Positions 51,165 through 60,012 of a stretch of DNA of 64,000 nucleotides are shown here, one piece after another. The notes beneath the pieces are model-generated. The model saw nothing but the letters and a program-made list of their open reading frames with translations. It was not told the DNA's origin and ran no database searches. Position numbers and translations under genes: made by a program. This DNA is from Arcobacter vandammei. Lineage in GTDB: Bacteria; Campylobacterota; Campylobacteria; Campylobacterales; Arcobacteraceae. Where the stretch lies: assembly GCF_016106035.1 (NCBI RefSeq), contig NZ_JADKPZ010000001.1:1-64000 (forward strand), read 5' to 3'. How positions within the stretch are numbered: position 1 is the first letter of the stretch; each line of letters begins with the position of its first letter.

Positions 51165-53549
51165 TTAAACTGCCTCTTTATAAATTTCTTGCTCTAGCTC
51201 TTGTATTAGTTCTAAATATTTATTTCTACCACCAAAAGTATTAACTATTTCAATAGCTGTTCCAAAAGGACTAAATTCTGGAAGTCTTAATACTTCTATA
51301 GTTTCAATGGCTTCTATTCCCTCATCAGAATATTTTTGAAGTAATTTTTCTATAATTGCTCTTGCAGTACCCTCATATTTTGTAAAATAATCTCGCTTTT
51401 GAACACTCTTTACTCTCTCTTTTCTAGTAAGTGGTGGTTTATCGTAAGCTATATGACAAATTAAGTCAAATACATCTATATCTTTTCCAATTTCATCTTT
51501 TAGCTCTGTAAATAAAATATCTTTTTCGTAAAGTTCATCTATAATTGCTTGTTTTTTGTCTGCTTTTGACCATTTATTTAAGAAATCATCTAAAGAACTA
51601 AACTCTTCTTGAATTTTTTGTTTTGTATAGTCTTTGTAGCTTGTTGTTATTAACTCTCCACTATTGTTTCTTACTTGTATTCTCTCATTTAGTATTGTAA
51701 CATCTACACCATTTATATAGATTTTTTCTCTTGGTGTTTTAGTTTCTTCATCTATTTCTCCAGCATTTTTTATATCAGGTGTTACAAAAATAATCTCTTC
51801 TCCACTCTCTTCATCAATTATAGGAGTATTATCATCATCTTCTGTATTGTCAATATCTTCATCTTCTTTTATCTCTTTTATTTTAACTGCTTCGCCATCA
51901 AAATCAGGGTCGATAAACTTATCTGTTACATTTCTAAAATCCATTATTGTAAAAAAAGTTTTTCCATATTCTTCATTTATTCTAGTTCCTCTACCAATTA
52001 TCTGTTTAAACTCTGTCATTGAACCTATATTGCTATCAAGAACTATTAATTTACAAGTTTGTGCATCAACTCCTGTTGTCATAAGTTTTGATGTTGTTGC
52101 AATTACTGGGTATTTTTCACTAGGATTTATAAAGTTATCAAGCTCTCTCTTACCCTCATCATTATCTCCTGTTATTTGCATTACATATTTTGAATTTTGT
52201 GCCATCAAATCACTGTTTAAGTTTGCTAAAGCATTTCGCATTCTACTTGCATGGTCTATATCTGTACAAAATACTATTGTTTTATCAAATCTATCATTCT
52301 TCTTTAAAAATTCAGTTACTTTTGAAGCTACTATTTGAGTTCTTTCATCAATTACAAGACTTCTATCAAAATCTTTTCTGTTGTATATTCTTTTTTCTAC
52401 TTCATTGCCTTGTTTATCTTTTTTTCCAACTTCAGGCTCATATCCTTCTAAATCAATATTTAGCCCAACTCTTATAACTTTATAAGGTGCTAAAAAACCA
52501 TCATCAATCCCCTCTTTTAAAGAGTATGTATAAATTGGTTCTCCAAAATACTCTATATTTGAAACTTCTTTTGTCTCTTTTGGTGTTGCTGTAAGTCCTA
52601 TTTGTGTAGCATTTGTAAAGTAATCAAGTATCTCTCTCCAAGCACTATCTTCTGCTGCACTTCCACGATGTGCCTCATCTATTACGATTAAATCAAAAAA
52701 ATCTGGGCTAAATTCTCTATATGCGTCTTTATCTTCATCATAATTTGTAAGTCCTTGATAAAGTGCTAAATATATTTCATAAGATTTATCAATCTGTTTT
52801 TTTCTTATAACTGTCATTTTGTCTTTGAAATGCCTAAAATCACCTCTTTTTGTTTGGTCTATTAAAGCATTTCTATCAGCTAAAAATAAAATCCTTTTCT
52901 TTTCTCCACTTTTCCAAAGTCTATGAATAATCTGAAAAGCTGTATATGTTTTACCTGTACCAGTAGCCATTACAAGCAAAATTCTATTTTGTCCTTTTGC
53001 TATTGCTTCTACTGTTCTATTTATTGCTATTTGTTGGTAATACCTTGGATTTTTGTTTGTACCATCGAAGAAATAATCTTGTGAAGCAATATTCTCTTCT
53101 TTAGGAGTTGAGATTCCTTTGTATTTTTTGTATCTTTGCCAAAGTTCATCTGGTGTAGGAAAACTATCTAATGATAACTCTCTTTCAATAGTGCCATTAG
53201 AAATAGTTTTATCATGTTCATAAAAGCCATCACCATTGCTTGAAAAAACAACTGGAATATCTAAAATATTTGCATAATCTAAGCCTTGTTGTATTCCATC
53301 TTGAACTCTATGATTATTGTCTTTTGCTTCAATAATTGCTACTGGAATATTTGGTTTATAATAAAGAATATAGTCTGCTTTTTTACCTTCACCTCTTTTT
53401 GTTTTGTTTCCCTTTACATAAATTTTTCCATCAGTAAAGTAAACCTCTTCTCTAATTTGAGATTGTAAATCCCAACCAGATTTAAGTAAAGCAGGGTTTA
53501 TATATTTTGTACAAATATCTCTTTCTGTTAGCTCTTTTTTTGATGACAC
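51165..53549 (-). CDS. hsdR: Type I restriction subunit HsdR
   Basis: This 794-aa protein has an N-terminal PD-(D/E)xK nuclease region (ADYILYYKPNIPVAIIEAKD), then SF2 translocase motifs LLVMATGTGKTYTAF, VIDEAHRGSA, GLTATPKE and QIIGRGTRINE, and an HsdR C-terminal helical domain. It translocates DNA and cuts when unmethylated. First gene of the seven-gene operon. The start at 53549 is the first ATG, and the upstream 190 bp are shared with a divergent gene. Confidence 0.96.
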   Translation of the reverse strand: MSSKKELTERDICTKYINPALLKSGWDLQSQIREEVYFTDGKIYVKGNKTKRGEGKKADYILYYKPNIPVAIIEAKDNNHRVQDGIQQGLDYANILDIPVVFSSNGDGFYEHDKTISNGTIERELSLDSFPTPDELWQRYKKYKGISTPKEENIASQDYFFDGTNKNPRYYQQIAINRTVEAIAKGQNRILLVMATGTGKTYTAFQIIHRLWKSGEKKRILFLADRNALIDQTKRGDFRHFKDKMTVIRKKQIDKSYEIYLALYQGLTNYDEDKDAYREFSPDFFDLIVIDEAHRGSAAEDSAWREILDYFTNATQIGLTATPKETKEVSNIEYFGEPIYTYSLKEGIDDGFLAPYKVIRVGLNIDLEGYEPEVGKKDKQGNEVEKRIYNRKDFDRSLVIDERTQIVASKVTEFLKKNDRFDKTIVFCTDIDHASRMRNALANLNSDLMAQNSKYVMQITGDNDEGKRELDNFINPSEKYPVIATTSKLMTTGVDAQTCKLIVLDSNIGSMTEFKQIIGRGTRINEEYGKTFFTIMDFRNVTDKFIDPDFDGEAVKIKEIKEDEDIDNTEDDDNTPIIDEESGEEIIFVTPDIKNAGEIDEETKTPREKIYINGVDVTILNERIQVRNNSGELITTSYKDYTKQKIQEEFSSLDDFLNKWSKADKKQAIIDELYEKDILFTELKDEIGKDIDVFDLICHIAYDKPPLTRKERVKSVQKRDYFTKYEGTARAIIEKLLQKYSDEGIEAIETIEVLRLPEFSPFGTAIEIVNTFGGRNKYLELIQELEQEIYKEAV

Positions 53550-53742
53550 TTTAACCCCTACGATATATCTATTTTTTAAAATAGCTTAGATTTTATCTAA
53601 ATGTTTATAAAACACACTTATTGGAATTTTGATTTAACACTTTTTGTCTATATTTCATATTATTTCTTAAATTATGAATATAGGTATAAATATATTTTTT
53701 ACTAAAAATAAATATATTTAAAAACTATATCAAAGGAAAAAA

Positions 53743-54192
53743 ATGGACAATTTAAAAAATTGTGAAAGTCTCACAAAACTAGGACAAAAAGCTATTAAAA
53801 AAGCTTTTAATGAGTTTGCTGATTTTGATGAGAATAGAAGAAATGAAATATTTAAAAGGCAAAGAGTTAATTTCCACAAATTAAAAGATATTTATAAAAA
53901 TTATGACAATGAAACATTATCCCAATCAGCACTTATAATTTCTATTCGAGAATATATTAACTCACTCCCACCTGAAAAACTTCAAATGGAAAAACATAAA
54001 AAAATATTTAGACAAAAAACAAATAAAGAAATGCTATTATTGGAACATTGGGCTATTATCAGAGAAGCTATATTGATGTCAAATATGAGTTTTAGAGAGC
54101 TTACACAGTTTTTAGGTAAAAAATATAATGTAGAAGTAAATCATTCTTATCTTTATCAAATTTGGAAAAAAATTGAAGGAGATAAAATATGA
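53743..54192 (+). CDS. Hypothetical helix-turn-helix-like protein, 149 aa
   Basis: ATG at 53743 with AAAGGAAAAA upstream. Helical, basic protein. The C-terminal part (EAILMSNMSFRELTQFLGKK, ending HSYLYQIWKKIEG) has the layout of a DNA-binding helix-turn-helix. Divergent from hsdR and overlapping the next gene by 4 nt. It may be a regulator of the island. Confidence 0.5.
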   Translation: MDNLKNCESLTKLGQKAIKKAFNEFADFDENRRNEIFKRQRVNFHKLKDIYKNYDNETLSQSALIISIREYINSLPPEKLQMEKHKKIFRQKTNKEMLLLEHWAIIREAILMSNMSFRELTQFLGKKYNVEVNHSYLYQIWKKIEGDKI

Positions 54193-54824
54193 AGAAAAAA
54201 TCAATTATTATAAAAGAATCTGAAATTAATGTTTCTTTACTTAGTAAAATACAAAAAAATATTTATAATAAGATTCTTTCAAAATATAGATTTTGGGAGA
54301 CATATGATTTTCTAAAGCTTATCTACAAAAATGAAGTTTATTTTTCAGATATTTTTATGAAAGATATTTTTTATATTTTGATAAAAATAAATGAATATAC
54401 AGACAAAGTAATGTCTGTACATCACTATACTTATTTTCCTAGATATGGTGATTGTAGTTTAACTGTTGCAGTTATTCAAATAAATTCTGCAGTTTGTAAA
54501 ATATTAGAGGCTATTGTATTAAAGAAATATGTTCTAACTATACATGAACTTGAGAAATTAATATTTGCCTCATTGCTTATCTTTTTGGATAAATCATTTT
54601 ACCATTGTAGATTTAAATATCCTAGTATATTGCATAAATATACAGAAGATAAAATTATCAATAAATATATAAATGTCATTAACTCAAAAAGTGATAATTT
54701 TGAATTTATTTCAAATATTCTTGAAAGTGAATTAAAAAATGAAGCTGAAATATTAAAAAATAATCCTAAGTTACTTCGAATCTTAAATAGTAAAAAAAAC
54801 ATTTATAAAAGTAATATTTTTTAA
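54189..54824 (+). CDS. Hypothetical helical protein, 211 aa
   Basis: Translationally coupled to the preceding gene (ATGA overlap). Helical throughout, with long hydrophobic but not clearly membrane-spanning stretches (HELEKLIFASLLIFLDKSFY) and a Cys in YGDCSLTVAVIQINSAVCKI. No recognised family. The pair could be a two-gene toxin or defence module, but nothing in the sequence proves it. Confidence 0.5.
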   Translation: MKKKSIIIKESEINVSLLSKIQKNIYNKILSKYRFWETYDFLKLIYKNEVYFSDIFMKDIFYILIKINEYTDKVMSVHHYTYFPRYGDCSLTVAVIQINSAVCKILEAIVLKKYVLTIHELEKLIFASLLIFLDKSFYHCRFKYPSILHKYTEDKIINKYINVINSKSDNFEFISNILESELKNEAEILKNNPKLLRILNSKKNIYKSNIF

Positions 54825-54848
54825 TTATTTTTTTAAAGTCTTAAAACT

Positions 54849-54882
54849 ATCCATTAGAGGTAAAGTCATATCTCTAATGGAT
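54849..54882. terminator. Hairpin terminator between convergent transcripts
   Basis: 11-bp inverted repeat atccattagag / ctctaatggat with a 12-nt loop, 25 bp after the stop of the 211-aa gene and facing the small-peptide cluster. Confidence 0.6.
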
Positions 54883-54949
54883 TAGTTCAAATGAGCAATA
54901 CTTTGACAATATTTACTGTTTAGATTAGTTTACTAAAAGTTTAGCAAAA

Positions 54950-55039
54950 TTATTGATTTTTATTTTTTACTTTAAAAGACAGATAAAGTACAGTAAGTGC
55001 AAATGATGCAACTAATATAAATCTTAATACTTCTTCCAT
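54950..55039 (-). CDS. 29-aa single-span membrane peptide
   Basis: ATG at 55039; a hydrophobic helix (EEVLRFILVASFALTVLYLS) with a basic tail. Last of a row of four or five such frames. Resembles accessory peptides such as KdpF or CydX in size and layout, but no identity is claimed. Confidence 0.45.
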   Translation of the reverse strand: MEEVLRFILVASFALTVLYLSFKVKNKNQ

Positions 55040-55042
55040 TTT

Positions 55043-55156
55043 TTATTTGCTCTCTGTTTCATTTGTACTATCAATATACCAAATAGCACCTTTTAATATA
55101 AAAGCTATTATTGTAAGAATTGTCGCCAATAAAATAATTTTATCTATTGGACTCAT
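55043..55156 (-). CDS. 37-aa single-span membrane peptide
   Basis: ATG at 55156; membrane helix IILLATILTIIAFILKGAIW with a polar acidic tail (IDSTNETESK). Ends 3 nt before the next frame's start at 55039. Confidence 0.45.
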   Translation of the reverse strand: MSPIDKIILLATILTIIAFILKGAIWYIDSTNETESK

Positions 55157-55173
55157 TTTTAGCCTTTTTTATT

Positions 55174-55314
55174 TTAGATTAGTTTGCTAGATTTATCAAA
55201 ATTTTTATCTTTTTTATTTGTGCTTTTCATAAAGATTCTCATTAATATTGGAATCAAAGCTGCAATAGCAGTAAATGTTCCTAATACTATTAGTCCTTGA
55301 CTTACATTACCCAT
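55174..55314 (-). CDS. 46-aa single-span membrane peptide
   Basis: ATG at 55314 with AAAGGAGAAAAA upstream. Membrane helix GLIVLGTFTAIAALIPILMR and a long basic tail (KSTNKKDKNFDKSSKLI). Start overlaps the preceding frame's stop by 8 nt. Confidence 0.5.
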   Translation of the reverse strand: MGNVSQGLIVLGTFTAIAALIPILMRIFMKSTNKKDKNFDKSSKLI

Positions 55315-55408
55315 TTTTTCTCCTTTTTTTATTATTTAAACCTTTATCTAAATACCACACAAAAGATCCAACAACAATCAAAATTAATGACTGAAATAAT
55401 TCAAGCAT
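55307..55408 (-). CDS. 33-aa single-span membrane peptide, copy 1
   Basis: ATG at 55408 with AAAGGATAAAG upstream. MLELFQSLILIVVGSFVWYL followed by a basic tail. A near-identical copy is at 57807-57917, with only a few changes in the first 24 residues, mostly conservative, so the peptide sequence seems to be under selection. Confidence 0.55.
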   Translation of the reverse strand: MLELFQSLILIVVGSFVWYLDKGLNNKKRRKNG

Positions 55409-55429
55409 CTTTATCCTTTAAATATTCAT
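55341..55429. repeat. Direct repeat flanking hipBA, copy 1
   Basis: 89 bp matching 57850-57938 with four mismatches. It covers most of the 33-aa peptide gene and the end of the preceding frame. Confidence 0.9.
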
Positions 55430-55496
55430 GTGCCCTATTGTATGTTGTAAGTTCAGAAGTTATAATAGTCGAAAAGTTTACATTCTGTGTCAGCAT
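55401..55496 (-). CDS. 31-aa frame upstream of copy 1, probably frameshifted
   Basis: ATG at 55496 with a good AGGAG seven bases upstream; ends EYLKDKDA and overlaps the next start by 8 nt. Compared with its counterpart at 57910 the DNA has one base fewer near 55430, and the upstream part encodes polar rather than membrane residues. It may be a decayed copy that now only supports coupling. Confidence 0.35.
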   Translation of the reverse strand: MLTQNVNFSTIITSELTTYNRAHEYLKDKDA

Positions 55497-55588
55497 CAGA
55501 TAACTCCTAAAATTCTTCTATCATAAATTTAAACTATCATCGAGCCGTCTTCCAAAGTGTGTAAAACCAACAGTAGCACTTTTTCTAA

Positions 55589-56869
55589 TTAGAAACTTCT
55601 GATTTTATTCTTTATATCTTCACAAATATTTATATAATTTTCCTCTTTTATTCCTAATTCTTTTGCCTTTGTTTCAAACAAACTAAGTTCATCTTTTATA
55701 TTTTTAATTGTTTCTAAAACAAATTTTTCATCAATTAGATTTTTCTTTGCAAGATTTAGCATATCTTCTACTAAGATATTTTTACCTTTCCCATTTATAG
55801 TAGTTAAATGCTCTTGCAATCTTCCTTTTGAATAAGTAATATCATAAGCAGGTGATAAATCCCAAGAGCCATTTTTACTCATTATAAAAGAGAAGTTTTT
55901 TGCATGGTCATCGTAGTTTAAAATCAAAATATTGAAAACCATTCTTCTAAATAGCTCTTCAATAGTTGATTGTTTTTTACAAATTTTATTTGTAAAAGCA
56001 AAAAGTTCCTCATAAGACATCACCTTTGGGACACTTATATCTTTGTGCATAAGTGCTGATGCTGTTGATATATGAATTTTTTTATCAGCTTCATCTCTAT
56101 CAAATCTTTCAAGTATCAAATGAGTGCCTATTTTTTCTTTATAAAGATAAATATTTGGAATATTAATACCACAATTTTTTGCACTTTTCATAAACAAATA
56201 TTCAAGCTTTGTATCATCTAAACTCTCATCTATAAGTTTACTATTTGGGTAAATCTCATCAAATTTTATAATAGCTCTTTTATATCCACTATCTAATTTT
56301 TTATTATTATATTTAATCTGATTTGATAAATGATTGTAAGTTATAAGTATTTTAGGTCTTGCACCACCAATAGAAGATGCACTATTTAAAATATTCATAA
56401 GTTTAGCAACACTATAAATAGAGTTTTTATTTTCCAAAATAGTCTTCATATCTTCATAAGCATCTTTTACACTTAAAATCTCATCTATATCATAGTTTTT
56501 TGCTTCTTCTTTTGGTTTAAACTCAATAGCTCCTAAACCTCTATCTCCAATAAATGCAAGTTTATGTAAAAGTGTAATATCACTAGCTTTATAGCCTTTT
56601 GCTTCAAAATATCTATCTATAAAAGGCATTCCGTGAATATCAGGTAAAAGATCAAAAAAGACTCCAGCTAAACCTTGGTATAAATCAAAATTATCAAGAT
56701 TTGTATAAGCACCTTTTGTTTTTTTTGTATCAAGTTTCAAAGGAGAGATTTCTATATTTTCTTTTAAGAATTTTGTATCGTACTCAAAGTAAATCCTATT
56801 TTGATAATAAAGTAATTCCCCTATTTTTTTACCATAGATAAGTGCCTCTAGTTCTATATCTTTATTCAT
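55589..56869 (-). CDS. hipA: HipA-family serine/threonine kinase toxin
   Basis: This 426-aa protein has the HipA N-terminal couple domain and kinase core: GARPK activation-loop motif (SSIGGARPKILITY, about residue 170), catalytic NYDDHAKNFSF (about 320), and metal-binding DLSPAYDITYS. Family members phosphorylate tRNA synthetases or other targets and cause dormancy. It is coupled to the upstream hipB-like gene by an 8-nt overlap. The kinase residues look intact. Confidence 0.92.
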   Translation of the reverse strand: MNKDIELEALIYGKKIGELLYYQNRIYFEYDTKFLKENIEISPLKLDTKKTKGAYTNLDNFDLYQGLAGVFFDLLPDIHGMPFIDRYFEAKGYKASDITLLHKLAFIGDRGLGAIEFKPKEEAKNYDIDEILSVKDAYEDMKTILENKNSIYSVAKLMNILNSASSIGGARPKILITYNHLSNQIKYNNKKLDSGYKRAIIKFDEIYPNSKLIDESLDDTKLEYLFMKSAKNCGINIPNIYLYKEKIGTHLILERFDRDEADKKIHISTASALMHKDISVPKVMSYEELFAFTNKICKKQSTIEELFRRMVFNILILNYDDHAKNFSFIMSKNGSWDLSPAYDITYSKGRLQEHLTTINGKGKNILVEDMLNLAKKNLIDEKFVLETIKNIKDELSLFETKAKELGIKEENYINICEDIKNKIRSF

Positions 56870-57176
56870 CTTCTTTTAATCTCACTCTTTGTGGTTTAGT
56901 TTCCTCTTTTTTAGCTCTTTTTATATCTTCAAGGCTTTTTATCTCATCATAAGATATAAGTCCACTTAGGTTTTTGTGCATATCTAAAGAGTACATAATT
57001 TTTACCAAGCTAGTAATACTTATTTTTTTATCATATAAAAAGTTTTGATAAGTAGAGATAGATACTCCAGCATTTTTACATAAATCTTTTTGTCTTAGAT
57101 TTTGATTTATTCTTGTTTTTTCAATAACTAAGCTTAACTCTTCTATAATCTCAAATGGTGTTTTTAATTCTATCAA
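56862..57176 (-). CDS. hipB: HipB-like antitoxin, XRE family
   Basis: This 104-aa protein has an N-terminal helix-turn-helix (LRQKDLCKNAGVSISTYQN) and a charged C-terminal tail. In hipBA modules it neutralises HipA and represses the operon. It precedes hipA with overlap. Confidence 0.9.
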   Translation of the reverse strand: MIELKTPFEIIEELSLVIEKTRINQNLRQKDLCKNAGVSISTYQNFLYDKKISITSLVKIMYSLDMHKNLSGLISYDEIKSLEDIKRAKKEETKPQRVRLKEDE

Positions 57177-57806
57177 ATAAAACTCCTTTTAGTATGTTTT
57201 ATTCCTATATTTAAATATAAAACATTTTATATAAAGTTTAATATAGTAAAAAAATGCTTAAAATAATATATTTGAGATTAGTTTATCTCCTAAAACTTGT
57301 AAAGTAATTTCAACAACTAATTTTTCAATTTTATTTCACTAACTCTTCAAAAAATGGAAACATAAAAGTGAAACAACTGGAATGGAGTTATCATTTGATT
57401 TCGAAATAATCATATATTTAAATCAAACAAGTACTTTTAAAAAGGTAATCCTGATGAGCTTAATGAAAATTATATTTTTTCTTATATGGTAACTAAAGTA
57501 TAATATTTTAAAGCAAATAATTTATTCTTAGACAGCATGACAGATAGGCCAAGCCTTATTGATAATCTTGTTATTATGCTTAATAGTTACGAAAGTATAT
57601 TAAGATAGACAAGTTAGTTGGTAAAAGCTGCAACTTCTACTGACTTTATCAATAAGACTAAATCTTATCAAAATTTTAACAAAATTTAAAAAAAAGTCAA
57701 TATTATGTATTGGAAGGATAGATGTATTTGATAATTTCTTTTTTTTGCTACTATTTTTATAGTATCAAATTAACTATTAATGCCAAAGTAACTAGCATCG
57801 TCAATC
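57177..57806. other. Gene-poor stretch with degenerate coding traces
   Basis: About 630 bp upstream of hipB. Short interrupted plus-strand frames occur near 57360 (VKQLEWSYHLISK) and 57538 (MTDRPSLIDNLVIMLNSYES), which look like remnants of protein-coding DNA, but no family can be named. At 57750-57805 a degenerate version of the third small-peptide frame may remain. hipB promoter signals should lie at its start. Confidence 0.3.
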
Positions 57807-57917
57807 CTAGTGTTGTTGCTCATTTTTTCTTCTTTTTTTACTATCCAATCCTTTACCTAAATACCACACAAAAGATCCAACAACAATCAAAGTTAATGAC
57901 TGAAATAATTCAAGCAT
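57807..57917 (-). CDS. 36-aa single-span membrane peptide, copy 2
   Basis: Second copy of the MLELFQS peptide, with a slightly longer tail ending KKRRKNEQQH. ATG at 57917 with AAAGGATAAAG upstream, overlapping the previous frame by 8 nt. Confidence 0.55.
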   Translation of the reverse strand: MLELFQSLTLIVVGSFVWYLGKGLDSKKRRKNEQQH

Positions 57918-57938
57918 CTTTATCCTTTAGATACTCAT
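57850..57938. repeat. Direct repeat flanking hipBA, copy 2
   Basis: Matches 55341-55429 with four mismatches in 89 bp; the two copies are 2,509 bp apart in the same orientation. Confidence 0.9.
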
Positions 57939-58005
57939 TATGTCCTATTGTATATAAGATTCCAATAAGAGTAATTGTCCCATAAACTACAAACATAGTA
58001 ACCAT
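57910..58005 (-). CDS. 31-aa single-span membrane peptide
   Basis: ATG at 58005 with AGAAGGGATAGAAA upstream. Membrane helix MFVVYGTITLIGILYTIG and tail HNEYLKDKDA. Coupled to the 36-aa peptide. Probably the intact form of the frame at 55401. Confidence 0.5.
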   Translation of the reverse strand: MVTMFVVYGTITLIGILYTIGHNEYLKDKDA

Positions 58006-58061
58006 TTTCTATCCCTTCTTTAAATATTTACAAATATACAAATTACATTATTCTATTTCTA

Positions 58062-58145
58062 TTAACGAATATCTCTAACGAATATTACTGCTGCTATAAT
58101 AGCAACTACCATCATAATACCAACAGCTATTTCATTATTAGTCAT
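58062..58145 (-). CDS. 27-aa single-span membrane peptide
   Basis: ATG at 58145; EIAVGIMMVVAIIAAVIFVR is a clean membrane helix with a short basic end. Located between the recombinase and the other small peptides. Confidence 0.4.
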   Translation of the reverse strand: MTNNEIAVGIMMVVAIIAAVIFVRDIR

Positions 58146-58194
58146 AATAATTTATCCAAAACTCTAATTTTATTTATAATTATAGCTAAAAAAT

Positions 58195-59112
58195 CTAACC
58201 CAAATAGTGCTCAGTGATACTAGCTCTATTATGTTTCATCTCATAGCTTACTTGTTGTAACGATTCAGAGTAAGAGTAAGAAGCCTTCCCATATTCAAAC
58301 ATTCTTCTTTTTGCAAAATTCCATCTAAGACCATGTGAGCCTTCAGAAATTTCTTTTGAAATAAGTGCTGATTGTTTTATATCATTATAATAATCTTGCC
58401 TATTGATTTTAAATTTAGAATTTATAGATATATAATTTTCTAATGCATTATAAGTTTCAAGTGATACTAAAACTTCACCCTGCTTCCCACCTTTTTCTTT
58501 TGTAAAAATAATTCCTTTTTGTGTATTTGTGATTAAATCTATTTTAGTTCCTAAAAGCTGTTCAGGTTTTATAAGTGCAACACCTTCAATTCTAGCTCCA
58601 CCTTCAAGTTGAATATTTGCGGCAAGTTTATGAATAGGATTTTTTAAATTAAAGATTAAAAGTTTTGGATTATTATATGCTCTGTTGTGATAATTATTTG
58701 CTACAAATTTTAAATCTCTAGCTTCATTTAAAATAGTTTGTCGAATTGAAAAGTCATAATCTTTTTCTACTTTGTAAATATTTTTAGAAAAGAGTTTTAA
58801 TGCAGTTTCTAGTTTACCAAGAGCTGCTGATATTTTTTCAAGATACTGTTTTGAAGGATAGTATTCAATTTTATAATCCATATAAGCTTGAATATGATGA
58901 GATTCAATTTTCTCAAAATCTTTTATGTTCCAATGTTCCAACAGATAGTTAAAAAAGTTATTCCAAATACTTCTATAACTCTCCATAGTTTTATAGCTAG
59001 AAACCTTTTGAAAGTGTTCATGGTTTGGATCTGTTTTTTCAGATTTTTTTGCACCATCTTGAAATATTTGTTTAGTTAATTGCGAACTTTGATAGTAAAC
59101 ACTTCCTCTCAT
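58195..59112 (-). CDS. Phage-type tyrosine recombinase
   Basis: This 305-aa protein has an N-terminal SAM-like core-binding domain (SYRSIWNNFFNYLLEHWNIK) and catalytic residues: Arg in GGARIEGVALI, Lys in KEKGGKQGEV, HxxR-like HGLRWNFAK, His in YEMKHNRAS and Tyr in ITEHYLG. It could be the integrase of the accessory region that begins near 41095, but I found no attachment repeats to confirm it. ATG at 59112 with AAGGATTATA upstream. Confidence 0.75.
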   Translation of the reverse strand: MRGSVYYQSSQLTKQIFQDGAKKSEKTDPNHEHFQKVSSYKTMESYRSIWNNFFNYLLEHWNIKDFEKIESHHIQAYMDYKIEYYPSKQYLEKISAALGKLETALKLFSKNIYKVEKDYDFSIRQTILNEARDLKFVANNYHNRAYNNPKLLIFNLKNPIHKLAANIQLEGGARIEGVALIKPEQLLGTKIDLITNTQKGIIFTKEKGGKQGEVLVSLETYNALENYISINSKFKINRQDYYNDIKQSALISKEISEGSHGLRWNFAKRRMFEYGKASYSYSESLQQVSYEMKHNRASITEHYLG

Positions 59113-59782
59113 TATAATCCTTAATTTAATTTTTTTAGTGATAGATTAAGCTCCTATCTTAAGCAATTTATATAGTTAAGTCAATCTGCATTTATTTAAA
59201 TTCTTGCATCTGAATTTTTTGTGTAATGTTTTAAAGGATCTCCGTAGAGTTCAGGATTATTTTTTTGAATTTATCTTTTTAGTTTATTAAAAGTAATTGT
59301 GCTTTTATAAATTAGAAAAGATTAGTAGTAATAGATATTTTTTAATAGATAAAACATCTATTGGTTAATATATTTATAAAAAAATATATTTTAAATCTAG
59401 CTTACAAAATTTTGTAAACCAATTGTTTAAAAAGTTAAAGTTATAAAATTGTAACACAAATTTTTGTTTATTATTTTCAGGTAAATTCTTTTGATAGTTT
59501 AAATTTTTACTTCGGTTTCCTTTTTTTTGCTAAGTTTGAAAAAAGAAGCCTAGAATAAGGCTTTATTAAAGTGTTTATTTTTTACAAAAAAACAGTAAAA
59601 AAAACATTTAGTAAACAGCAAATAAAACAGTAATTTTAAGATTTTTAAATTTATTTTTCTAAATTTTTTATTTGCTAAGAGATTTATTTTGAAAAGATAT
59701 GTAGTTATAACTTGAATTATTTTAAGAGATGATTTTTGAAAATTAAATTTTATTTAGAGTGTTTCTTCTATAAATTATCAAA
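59113..59782. other. 670-bp AT-rich non-coding stretch
   Basis: No frame with a ribosome site was seen. A short inverted pair lies near 59150 (agctcctatctt and surrounding A/T) and several A/T runs occur. It may be the right junction of the accessory region. Nothing specific can be supported. Confidence 0.3.
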
Positions 59783-59899
59783 CTATTTTTTCTTATTCTT
59801 TAAATCTTTTTCATAAGAGTATTTCCCATAAGCTAGAAATATTCCAAAGGCTAAAATTATCATCATTGTAATTGATCCAGGGTTAATTGGTATTTCCAT
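59783..59899 (-). CDS. 38-aa single-span membrane peptide
   Basis: ATG at 59899 with AAAAAGGTAGC upstream. Helix SITMMIILAFGIFLAYGKYS with a strongly basic tail (KDLKNKKK). Similar in design to the peptides at 54950-58145 but not a sequence copy. Confidence 0.45.
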   Translation of the reverse strand: MEIPINPGSITMMIILAFGIFLAYGKYSYEKDLKNKKK

Positions 59900-60012
59900 T
59901 ACTGCTACCTTTTTATTTATAAATTTTCTTTATTTATTATTTTGAATATACTATTTTACTTTTGATAATATTTAATTATCCTTTAAATTTATGTTTTAAA
60001 GCTAAAAATATT

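Noticed and set aside
57538-57608. Short frame MTDRPSLIDNLVIMLNSYES as a gene
   Set aside because: Only 23 codons with no ribosome site or membrane helix; treated as a possible remnant.
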